Below are positions 30,773 to 41,343 of a DNA stretch of 64,000 nucleotides, one piece after another. The notes under the pieces were generated by a model. That model was not told the origin of the DNA. It made no database searches and saw only the letters and a program-made list of their open reading frames with translations. The translations under genes and the position numbers were made by a program. Position 1 is the first letter of the stretch. Each line of letters opens with the position of its first letter. Source of the stretch: Tilletiaria anomala UBC 951 (taxonomy: Eukaryota; Basidiomycota; Exobasidiomycetes; Georgefischeriales; Tilletiariaceae); NCBI RefSeq assembly GCF_000711695.1, contig NW_013546943.1, forward strand, positions 25,612 through 89,611, in the 5' to 3' direction.

Positions 30773-33445
30773 ATGGCGCCGGTCTGCACCTCTTCTGAGA
30801 TCAATCTCTTGGTATATCACTACCTCAAAGAGTCTGGATTCTCTCATGCGTGCTTCTCGCTGCGACATGAAGGGCGATTGGATGATGACCCGCTCAGCAA
30901 GGAGGCCATCATCGAGCCGGGACGATTGATACGCGTTCTCCAAAAGGGGTTACTCTATCTTGCTGTGGAATCCCACGTCAATGCTGTGAGTGGAGTATAC
31001 ACCCTGGCTTCGGAAGGATGTTACAAAACACTTGCTCTGAGTGCATGTCGAGCTTGATAAAGGACAATGCTGATGGCTATTGCCACGTTTGAACAGGACG
31101 GGTCAGAGAAGCCATGCTCCGCTCCTTTTCGATTAGTAGGAGCCCCACACGTATGCAATGATAGACTGAGATCGCCATTACAGGAAGAACCAAACGGGTT
31201 GGGATCAAGGCGAGCAACATCGCTTACCCCGCCTGCCGAGCCATCAGCATCAAGGGTTGCGCGCAGAGATGCAGCATCGCAGACTGCGCTCGCACCAGAT
31301 AGCACTGCACTCTCAAACGAAGAAGCCGCAGTTGCCTCATCTTCCAGAGCGGTGCTTGCGACCTCCGGGGGGAAGCGCAAAGGCATTGAGGGCGTCGATC
31401 CGCCTCCACGGCCAGAACGCGAGGAGAAGCGGCTGCGGCGAGACGACAGCACGGCCACTAACGGCAAAGGGAAAGGCAAAGAGGATGGCGCAGCAGACGA
31501 TAGCATGGATGCTGACACGTCAACCGAAGTAGCACAAGATGGGCCGGCGCGGACAGAGAGGTTCAACGGCATCTCATCTCGGGACCGCACATCCACGCCA
31601 GAAGTCGCTTCAGGACCTCCAGGGAAAAAGAAAAAGAAGAAGGGCGTAGCAGATGGGGGCAAAGGCAACGCGAAGAATGCATCAAGATCTGCATCGACAG
31701 TGATACCAGAAAAGGGAAAGGATCCGGGTATGCGCAAGTTTCCCAAGCAAAAAGAAGACGGGAAGCATTTCACCAGTGGTGATGTGAAGATCCTTGCCGG
31801 GCATACAGGCGAAGTCTTTGTCTCCGCATGGAATCCAACAGTCCCAGATCTACTGGCCAGTGGGGCTGGAGACGCGACAGTACGGATATGGGACCTGTCA
31901 AGCGGCGAGAGCCCACCAAAACCCGATCCCGCAACTTCGCCTGATGAGGATCCTGTCGCGCAGGCCGTCACAACCAAGACTATCTGCAAACATCTGCCAG
32001 CAACGCACGCCAAGGATGTGACCACGCTTGATTGGAACCCGGATGGGACGCTGCTCGCCTCTGGCTCCTACGATGGGATCTTACGGCTATGGACACCGCA
32101 GGGCGACCTGCATCTCGTCATGTCCATGCATCAAGGGCCCATCTTTGCTGTTCGCTGGAATCGAAAAGGGACACAGCTCTTGACAGCGTCGCAAGATAGC
32201 ACGGCGATCGTGTGGGACCTTTCATCGGGGAAAGTGCGACAGCAGTACGCCTTACATTCGGACAGTGTGCTCGACGTCGATTGGCTCAGCTCGCCAAAAG
32301 CAAACAGTGGCAAAGAGAAGGTGGGGGACTACATGCCGTCCGCTGCGCTGGCAATGCAAGACGGCATCTTTGCGACTTGCTCTGCGGACAATTCAATTAA
32401 CCTGCTGAAGCTCGGGGAGCCAAAACCGATTCGGACGTTCAAAGGGCACTCAGACGAAGTTAACGCGATCGCGTTCGATTATTCGCATACCCTCTTAGCA
32501 TCCGCCTCTGATGATTTCAGCGCCAAGATCTGGGCGCTAGATTCATCCGTGACGGGAATGTCATCGGAGCGCAGCGAGTCGCCGAGCGGGACACGGAAGC
32601 GGCAGAGCCCGGATACGAATGGGCAGTCGCGAGCTGGTACTGGAGCGGCAGCGATGGACGTCGACGCATCCGAGGGAGAGACGAAAGGATCAGCATCAAA
32701 GGATTCGGCAGAAGCAGGCGGCTCATCGCCAGCAGATTTGCTAGCAAAGGGCACCAAAGTGTCCAAAGGGTTAAGATTTACCTTGAAAGGCCACACGCGG
32801 GAACTTTACGCGCTCGCATGGGCTCCGTCTGGGCCGTGTACTGCGAACCAGTCTGAGCCGCGGATGCTGGCGACGTCCGCGTTTGATCATACCGCGCGTC
32901 TGTGGAATGCCGATGATGGGTCGTGCCTGCGGGTGATCACCGAGCACAAGGACAGTGTCTACTCGCTCGCATTCTCGCCCGATGCCAAGTTGCTGGTTAC
33001 GGGAGGCATCGATGAGAGGATCTATATCTCTTCGATTTCTGTGAGTCCATTTGCTGCAGCCCAGTCCGCGATTGTCACACTTGCGGCGCTTGTGTTGACT
33101 TTCTTTACCGCCTACCCTTTTGCCCCTACACAGACTGGCACTGTGGTAAAGCACTTCAAAGCGAGCGGCGCGGTGATGGATGTGCAATGGCACTCTGAAG
33201 CGCCGAGCATCTCGAGCGTCACGGGCCATCAGAAGCCCAACGGCCTACCGCCGAGTCCGGTCAAGCAGGAAGAGGGCACTTCCAAGGCCGCCGACAAGAG
33301 AGAGGTGATGGTCAATGGCATGTATGCAGGTCCATCGTTGTCAGCGCGATTGTCCATCGCGCAGCAGAACAAGGTCCTCTGCGTTCTTCGGCTAGATGAC
33401 GTCGCTGCCGCTTCCGCTTCCGCCGCTGTCGCCGAAGAAGCATGA
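30773..33445 (+). CDS. TBL1/Sif2-type LisH-WD40 corepressor subunit
   Basis: Three exons, 30773-30985, 31097-33040 and 33134-33445, encode 822 residues. The N-terminus has a LisH motif (INLLVYHYLKESGFSHACFS) and the RVLQKGLLYLAVESHVN stretch typical of TBL1/TBLR1/Sif2. A long charged linker contains a KKKKKK run. About eight WD40 blades follow, for example AGHTGEVFVSAWNP, ASGSYDGILRLWT, KGHSDEVNAIAFDYSHTLLA, KGHTRELYALAWAP and EHKDSVYSLAFSPDAKLLVT. Inserts interrupt blades, notably a Ser-rich one at about 32540-32760. Homologs bridge histone deacetylases in SMRT/NCoR and Set3 complexes. The 93-nt second intron has no in-frame stop, so its retention would add 31 residues. Confidence 0.88.
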
Positions 33446-33814
33446 GGAGTGCGCAATTGTAAATTTATTCCCAACTCTAACTTCGGAACAGCACATAACT
33501 GGTCTGCCTTCCCTCTTTTCCCTTGTCGCCTCGCGATTTCGAGAGGCTTGGCGTACATACATATCTCTCTCCTCCGCGCTCGCTCCTTGCCTCACTTGCC
33601 ATGGGCGCAGGGGCTTCATGTCTACAAAAGGCGGCAAGACGCGCTCTGCTCGAAACGTCGATGCGATACAAACACGCACAAACTACTAGACGTCGGCGCT
33701 TTGTACCTATATTTTGCTCGTCCCTTCACAATATTTCCAAGGACAGTCACTGCCCCTCCTAGGTTTCACGAACACGAATCAGTGGAGAGTGATTGCCGGA
33801 TGGATGTGGGCCTA

Positions 33815-33844
33815 GGGGAAAGACGGGAGGGGAGGGTGGGGGGG
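33815..33844 (+). other. Potential G-quadruplex sequence
   Basis: Five G runs of 3-7 bases, separated by loops of 6, 1, 1 and 1 nt, lie on the plus strand between the TBL1-like and bZIP genes. This fits the G3+N1-7 pattern for quadruplex formation. Whether it is in a transcript or promoter is unknown. Confidence 0.5.
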
Positions 33845-34042
33845 ATATTCCGGCCGGGGTTACAAGTGGAGCAGGTACGAGATAATCAGACATCAGCGGA
33901 GTGAATCCCTGTAAAAGCATGCACCGGATCGACCGAAATCACATCAGCGGTCGCCTTTTTTCCTTTCGTCCGAAGAGAGCTGCCCCCGCCAGCTTTGGCT
34001 GCGCAGTCAAGCAGCACCAGAGAAGTGAAAAGCGCTGAAACG

Positions 34043-34159
34043 GTATGTAGCATGCCACCGTGCCGCGCTCCAGGGTGGTCGCCAATCAGTCATATCTCCG
34101 CCCTATTCCATTGTCTGGTATTCGAGCTGGTGATACTTCCTCATTTTCATGCTTGGCAG
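34043..34159 (+). other. Predicted 5' UTR intron of the bZIP gene
   Basis: A GTATGT donor at 34043 and a TTGGCAG acceptor ending at 34159 bracket a stretch that includes an upstream ATG (near 34051). That ATG opens a frame overlapping the bZIP start. Splicing would remove it, and no other ATG then precedes 34365. The prediction rests on consensus and on this logic only. Confidence 0.35.
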
Positions 34160-34364
34160 GACCCCGCTCGGTCACTACCGCCAGGCAGAGGCGGGCTACA
34201 TCCTACGGCTCTGGTAGTGGTGCTTAGTGCACGTGGCAGGCTCGACAAGGCGCCGACCGCATCACTGTCCTCAGCTAGCTTCCTGACTCGCACTCTCCAG
34301 CTCGCCGCCTGTTCCCGCAAGCAGCCTCGAGCTTGTGAGAGAGTATCGAGAAGCACTGGCCAAA

Positions 34365-37320
34365 ATGGCATTCAACAATGGCAGCAACGGCGGGCCCTCC
34401 TTTCTCTGGGGCCTGAACCAATTCATCCCAGCAGCCGCGCCTGAAGGCGAAAATGGAAGCAGCAGCAACCAAGACCCCGGTCCAGGCGCTGTCTCTCCGT
34501 CTACCCTTGTTCCTGGCGCAGCTGCCACTACGAACGGGACCAACATGGGCACACCGCTTGCAAATGGTACTACAGGCACGGGAGCCTCGCCCTTTGGTCT
34601 CGACGCTCTGTCGCCAGAGACGGCCAACTTTGCAGAGCAACTGGCGCTGTGGACCAATGCATCCTTCAGCTTCGATGGGCCAACGGGTCATGCTCTGCTG
34701 GCAGATGAGGACAAGGAAAAGGAGGACATGGAAGGGGACAGCGGGGGCAAAGGCAGGACAACTGTCGATGTAAACAATGATAGGGAAGACAGAAAACGCA
34801 ACGTCTATGACAGCCACCATGCCAATGTGGGTTGTGGTGGGGATGGAAATGGAGATCGCGAGATGACAGAACCGACACACCAGGGTCACAATCAGCACGC
34901 TCATGCACAGCTTCAGCAGCACTACTTTGGCCCGCCTAGCAGCAGTTCCTCCGAGCCGCGCCGGCCCGGATTCGGCCCAGTCAACCCTGCCGATCGCTCC
35001 GAGGGTGGCTCCAATGGCGCAGATAGCGCCTCGAACCGCGGAGCAGATGCTGGTAACACTACCCTGAGAGATACGCGCAATGCTCCTGTTAGCAACAGCG
35101 GCACGCAAGCGTCTACATCTTCGTCTGCCCAGCCACAGCAGCAGCAGCAATTGTCTCCATTCAACCCCACTATCGGTTTCAATGCACATTCCTCCCGCCC
35201 GGCCTCTATCCCGTTCAACAACCCCTTTGGCCTGTTCACATCACCCCAGGCGACTCATCAGCAACTTTTCGGTGGTGGCATCAATCCTTTTGCTGGTGCT
35301 TGGCAGAATCAACAGCACCAAAACCAAGCGACTCCCAATGGTTCTGCAGCCCTTACGCCACAGACTCCATCGGGCATCGACATCACGTCTGCACTGGCAC
35401 TGCAGCATCTGCTCGCCAGCAACCCCATGGCTCTTGCCGGTTTGACCGGCTTGCAGGGCGTCCCAGGCCTACATTCCTCTGCGCCTAGTGCAGCTCAGGC
35501 GCCAACAGCAGGGGTTAGTGGTAATGGCGCCGCCACGCCTGCGGCTCAGCAGCAGCAGCAACAACAACATCAACAACATCAACAACATCAACAACATCAA
35601 GCGCAGAGCCAACAGCAGCAGCTCTTCCAGGCTGCCGCTGCGCTCCAAGCTGCCGCACTTGCTTTCCCGCAGCAGCATCAATATCAGCAGCAAAATCAAC
35701 AGCAAAATCAGCAGCAGCAGCAATATCAGCCGCAGCAGCAAGGCGGTCTCAATCCCTTTGCAGCACTCAGCGCAATACCCGGCTTTGGTGACGCCGCCGT
35801 CTCTTACCGCGCTCCAGCGCCTTTTAACATCGCGCAGCTAACCGCTGCACAAGGCTCGAGCACTGGCGGCGCTCCGCAGCAACAGTCACAGGCGCAGGGG
35901 CGACCAGATTGGGACGCGTTCTCCAGGGCCGCGCCAGGTGCAGCTGTTGCGCCGCAAACGGCGGGCTGGGCGCCAGCTCTCTCCGCAAACGGCACTGCTC
36001 AGCCTGCTGCTCCTTATCAGACGCGGCCGCGCGCTGTCACCACCAGCGATGGCAGGGATGTTGCGGTCCGAGCTAGTGAATCGCAGCAGAGCGCCAGCGC
36101 TCATGCTGATACGGTAGGCTCTGTGCCAGCGACCGGCCAAGGCTCGAGCGAGGAGCAGAGCCGTAAAGGCCGCAACTCCAACAGTAATAGCAGCACCGAA
36201 GGCAAAGAACCAGTAGCAAAGAAGAAGCGTGGAAGCTCCATCAGCAGGAAGAGCTCACGCGCAGATCTGCAGCATCACGCCCAAGCCCAGACTAGTGCAG
36301 GCAACAGCAGCGCCGAAGGCAGCCCGTCCTCTCCTGTCTTTCCGTCCGGCAGTGGTGGAGATAGTGGCAGTGCTAACGCTAGCGGCAGTGGAAGCGGGAG
36401 GCCGAGGAATGATAGTCGCAGCGGCGGCGATTTTGGCATCACGGGACCGTACCATCGGTCCGACATTGACCAGAGCAATATTCCCCCGCTTGTGCTCATC
36501 GACACTGGTAACCCCGAGGCAGACGCAGAGGCGAACCGTCTGGCGATCGAGGAAGATAAGAGGCGTCGTAATACGGCTGCTAGTGGTAAGTACTTATTGC
36601 GTGCACGCTTACTGTATGTGAATACAGTTGCTCATTGTGCTCTCCCTCGCCGTCTTTCGTACAGCCCGTTTCCGCTTTAAGAAGAAGCAGCGCGAAGCTG
36701 CCTTGGAAACCACCGCGAAGGAGCTGCGCGACCGCGTCCAGGAGCTCGAGGACGAGAATGCTAAACTGAAGACCGAGCTCGGATGGCTGCGTGGCCTCAT
36801 CACCAACCAGGGCGGCGCAACCGCTACGATGGAGACCGGAGTGGAAGGTGTAGCTGTTGCCTCGGTGGCGGCGCCGCACCAGCCGCAGCCGCAGTCTAGC
36901 AGATCGTCATCGTTGCAGCAGCAGCAAGGCAGAGCACCCGTCCACCAGCCGAATGGTGGCTCAAATCAGTCTAGCCGAATCTCCCTGGAGCGCCATAGCG
37001 GCTTGCACCCGCGCGGCGTCGGCACTGGCACGGCTCCGGCGGCTGTCAACAGCACACCGAATCACGCGAGCAACTCCAACACCAGAGATGTCGTTCTTGC
37101 TGTTCCTCCCTCCACCCTCACATCAGCGCAGATCCCGGCGCAGCCGCAGGGCAACCGCCACGTCAACGGCCATGTGAATAATGACGCTGCGCCGCAGCAG
37201 CAGCCGCCGACCGGAAGCCTCGGTTCCGCGCCGTCTGCGCCATCTACGTCCTTCGCTCCGGTGGCAGGAAAGAGCGAGGCGCTCGTGCCCATTGGCTCGA
37301 AACGTGATCGCGAAGATTGA
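34365..37320 (+). CDS. bZIP transcription factor, Cys3/MetR/Zip1-like
   Basis: Two exons, 34365-36585 and 36665-37320, joined across a 79-nt intron that splits the basic region; 958 residues. I chose the first ATG in frame. The basic region reads EEDKRRRNTAAS then ARFRFKKKQREAALETTAKE (about residues 729-760), followed by a zipper (LRDRVQELEDENAKLKTELG). NTAASARFR is the signature of the Cys3/MetR/Zip1 group, regulators of sulfur assimilation and stress in other fungi. The first 700 residues are Gln/Ala/Gly-rich with a long Q/H run encoded at 35547-35600, likely activation domain. The tail is Pro/Gln-rich. DNA-binding class is secure; the regulated pathway is inferred. Confidence 0.85.
35547..35600 (+). 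repeat. CAG/CAA and CAACAACAT microsatellite in bZIP gene
   Basis: Five CAG/CAA units pass into four CAACAACAT-type units, encoding a Gln run followed by QQH repeats. Further CAG/CAA clusters follow to about 35740. Such tracts are prone to length change between strains. Confidence 0.85.
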
Positions 37321-38086
37321 AGATATGCAAGCTTCTCGTTTCCTCTCACTTCCTTGTTCCCTGACCTTCTGCGAGAGTGTCGGGGTATGTACGTGGGGTC
37401 TCATGTATGTTTTCCGACGAAAGCGTTCAGGGATTGTTTCACTCGCATAAAATTCAGACGCGGTTGACTCCATAGAAATGTTGATACCTTGTTCTCGTGC
37501 TCTGCAGATCTACAGCAGTGGCCTGTTCACGTGGGACATCCTTGAGCGCATACAACCGCCCGTAATGTGTCCTCGGGGTCGCTCGAGGCCCTGAAACTCA
37601 AACCTCAGGCCACCCTTCGGATGCTGAGTTCGCATTGACTCATTGAAGGGTTTCCTGATCGCACGTTTGTTTGGGCAGAGGCCAGGCGAGACGCTCTGGT
37701 TTATTGTCGCCCTGGCACCTGCCGAAGCTTTGTTATATCAATATCGAACACTGTTGCTGTCTGAATTGCGAGGTGTCTATCTAGGTCGGGGCGTCGTCCT
37801 GGTGGGTGGATCCCCTCGTCCTCGTGTTGAGGCACCGCGCCAGTCTTCTGGCCTTCGGCTGACTCCCTTCGCGCGCACCTCAATTAGAGCGCGGGCACTC
37901 AACTGTAAACGTTGAACCGCTCCTTCCAGAGATCCAGCTACGCTCGATGGACAAGTAGAGACATCGACAGGCTCGCTCTTCGCTTCGCTCGGAGATTGCG
38001 AGACCAAGTCGATCTGCGCGTGTGTCGCAATTCCACCTCTACCATTGCTACCACCGGCACCACCGGCACCACCGATCCAGCCCAGC
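37321..38086. other. Intergenic between bZIP and gamma-COP genes
   Basis: These 766 bp separate tandem plus-strand genes. Frames on both strands are short or reflect GC bias. The gamma-COP leader contains ACC-rich repeats just before its ATG (38049-38073). No gene is supported. Confidence 0.55.
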
Positions 38087-41000
38087 ATGTCGTTCAAGAA
38101 GGACGACGAAAGCGCCGCTGGCGTCGGGTCATTCTGGCAGGATAAGGTGGGTGTATTGCAAGAAGTCTCTCCCGGAGGGGCAGGACGATGCTGTTCGAGC
38201 GTAACGCCAGCAGCACATGCGTACTCATCGCAATCTGCATGCTGAGCGCATATGCCTGCGAAGATCGGACTCGTGCCGCTTGTCTTTTGAGGAAACAGAA
38301 CACTGACCGTGCTTTTCGCAATGTTGCTGTTACCCTGACAGACGTCCGTCATCCAAGAAGCCCGTGTCTTCAACGAGTCGCCCATCTCACCTCGGAAATG
38401 TCGTATCCTGCTGACAAAGGTACTCTACCTGCTCTACATGGGCGAGAGCTTCTCGCAGCAGGAAGCCACGACACTCTTCTTTGGCGCGACCAAACTGTTC
38501 CAGCACAGGGATCCAGCACTCCGGCAGATGGTCTATCTGGCCATCAAGGAGCTTAGTGCTCTGGCACAGGATGTCATCATGGTCACGGCCTCAATCATGA
38601 AGGACATGCAGCCAAATGTCGAGGTCATCTACCGCCCCAATGCCATCCGTGCCCTCTCCCGCGTGGTCGACCCTTCCATGGCGCAAGGCCTGGAACGCTA
38701 CTTCAAGTCAGCCATTGTCGACCGCAACTGCAGCATCTCGTCTGCAGCCATTGTTTCGGCCTATCAGCTACAAGTCGCCGCCAGGGAAGTGGTGCGGCGC
38801 TGGGGGAACGAGGCGCAGGAGGCGATCAACCCCAAGATGCCTGGCCCTGCGTCCACTTACTCCTCGGGAGGCGGCGGGTTAGGCAGCTACCTAGGATTTG
38901 CAGCGAGCGCAGCCGGATACAACAGCGGCCGTGATTCTCCGAGCTCCGGCCAAGGCTCACAGATCGTAGCCTCGACCAGCTTCATCACCCAGTATCACGC
39001 CCTCGGCCTCCTTTACCTCATTCGCCAAGGTGACAGAATGGCCGTGACCAAGATGGTCCAGCAGTACGGCGCTGGCGGATCAGCTGCGGCCGTTTTGCGC
39101 AATCCGTACGCCATCTGCATGCTAGTCCGTTTCGCTGCGCGTGTGGCAGAGGAGGATCCAAACCTGCGCATGATGATGATGGACATGCTCGAGAACTGGC
39201 TGCGGCACAAGAGCGACATGGTCAACTACGAGGCAGCCAAGGCTATCTGTGAGATGCGTGGTGTCAGCCCGAAAGAGCTGGTCAAGTCAATCGCCGTATT
39301 GCAGCTCTTCCTCTCCTCACCGCGCAGCGCACTCAAGTTCGCCGCCATTCGCACCCTCGCAAAGCTTGCACAGTCGCATCCGACAGCCGTGCAGACTTGC
39401 AACGTCGACATGGAGAACCTCATCACGGACACCAATCGCAGCGTTGCCACGTACGCTATTACAACGCTGCTCAAGACGGGAAACGAGGCTTCTGTCGACA
39501 GGTTGATGAAGCAGATCAGCGGCTTCATGGCCGAGATCAGCGACGAATTCAAGGTCATTGTCGTCGACGCTATCCGCTCCCTTTGCCTCAAGTTCCCCAG
39601 CAAGCAGACCGTCATGCTCAGCTTTCTCTCTGGCGTCCTCAGGGACGAAGGCGGCTACGAATTTAAGCGTGCTGTCGTCGAAGCCATCTTCGACATGATC
39701 AAGTTCATTGGCGACTGCAAGGAGACGGCCCTCGCGCATCTCTGCGAGTTCATCGAAGACTGCGAATTCACCAAGCTTAGCGTGCGCATCTTGCATCTCC
39801 TTGGGGTCGAAGGCCCAAGCATGCCGGACCCGCATAAGTACATCCGCTACATCTACAACCGCGTCATCCTCGAGAACGCCATCGTGCGCGCCGCAGCCGT
39901 CAGCAGTCTGGCCAAATTCGGCCTGCAAGACAAGGCGCTGCGCGGGCGTATCCAGATCTTACTCGAGCGCTGCCTGGACGATGTCGACGACGAGGTCAGA
40001 GACCGTGCCGTGATGCAGCTCAAGATGCTCAGGCAGAATCGTCTCGCTGAGCGCCTGATTGGGGATGAATCGAGCTACAAGCTTTCTGCCCTTGAGGCCC
40101 AGCTGCAAGCGTACGTCTCGGACCCATCTGCCTCGGCGAAGGTCTTCGACGCCTCAGCTGTCCCAAAGATCTCCAAGGAGGAGGCGAAGCAGGAAGCCTT
40201 GCGCGCGAAGAACGAGGCCACGGCTAAGGTCGCTATGGCTGCGGAGCCCACTCGAGCCGGCATCCGGGCCGGCGAAGCATCCACCTCGGCCGCTGGCGCT
40301 GCCGCGATGGCGAGTGTCTCTGCCACCGCCTCCAGCGACCCTTCGCGCTACGCAGACGAGCTCGCAGCGATTCCCGAGTTCAAGGCCTACGGTCGCGTGC
40401 TCAAGAGCTCTAGCAAACCTATCGAGCTCACCGAGCGCGAGACCGAATACGTCGTTACAGCTGTCACACACGTCTTTGCCGAGCATATCGTCCTGCAGTA
40501 CAACATCAACAACACGCTGCCGGATACAGTGCTGGAGAATGTGCAGGTCATTGTTACCGGCGCGGAAGAAGGCGGTCTACAGGAAGATTTCATCCTCCCT
40601 AGCCCTGCACTTTCTGCAGAGTCGCCATCGGGTATCGTCTACGTGTCCTTCACTCGCAAGAATGGTTCTAATGACTTCCCGCAAGTGCGCGTCAACAACA
40701 CGCTCAAATTCGTCACAAAGGAAGTCGACCCTACGAGCGGAGAACCAGAGGATGAAGGCTACGACGACGAATACCAGACTGCAGAGCTGAAGCTCGGCGT
40801 TTCAGATTATGTCACGGAAGCATATGCGGATTGGAACCAAGAGTGGTCCGCTTTCGAGTCTTCCAGTGCGCCGAGCGCCATCGAGACGTTCGCACTCACT
40901 TCGTTGGACAGCCTGAAGTGTGAGTGCAATTAGTATAGTTCTAAGCATGTGAATCATAGCTGACGCACCCCATGCCTTCCCTTCCACAGCTGCGTGCGAC

Positions 41001-41231
41001 ACATTGGTCGAACTCTTCGGCATGCAGCCTCTCGGCGGCAGCGAGTCGCCAGCATCATCTTCCGTCCACACTCTCATGCTATCAGGCTTAGTCGCGCTAC
41101 CCAAGAAGCCTGCTAAGGTGCTTGCGCGCTGTCGCATGACGTTTGAGGAAGAGTCCGGTGTGACGATGGAGCTGGCTGTCCGGGGAGAGGAGCAAAGTGC
41201 GGTAGATCTGGTGATTAGTGCGATCGCATGA
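38087..41231 (+). CDS. SEC21: Coatomer gamma subunit
   Basis: Three exons, 38087-38146, 38342-40919 and 40990-41231, encode 959 residues. Exon 1 (MSFKKDDESAAGVGSFWQDK) joins TSVIQEARVFNESPISPRKC, the conserved gamma-COP start. The adaptin-like trunk follows (LLYMGESFSQQEATTLFFGA, then IYRPNAIRALSRVVDPSM and AIVSAYQLQVAAREVVRRWG). After an Ala/Ser-rich hinge comes the appendage domain (VLQYNINNTLPDTVLENVQV, then LKSACDTLVELFGMQPLGGS). It is part of the COPI coat that retrieves proteins from Golgi to ER. The first intron is 195 nt and the last 70 nt. The gene is convergent with the RRM gene, 112 bp between stops. Confidence 0.96.
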
Positions 41232-41343
41232 AATTGGGTCTTTACTACACTTTGAAACGGAATCAAATACGTTTTTTGCTCAGTGCCGCATTAACAGTCT
41301 TTTTATCTGCTCATCTGCCGTGAAGTTTTTGGGATGTCGTCCT

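Larger units (their letters stand above)
33446..34364. other. Intergenic and 5' leader of the bZIP gene
   Basis: This holds the TBL1-like 3' flank, a G-rich run at 33815-33844, and the bZIP promoter and leader. The leader has a predicted intron at 34043-34159. The plus-strand frame ending at 34444 overlaps the bZIP start out of frame and has no recognised domain. Confidence 0.55.

Noticed and set aside
31021-32025. A 334-residue minus-strand open frame
   Set aside because: Antisense shadow of the TBL1-like linker and WD40 coding exon; no domain resemblance.
34275-35189. A 304-residue minus-strand open frame
   Set aside because: Antisense to the Ser/Gly-rich start of the bZIP gene and without domain resemblance.
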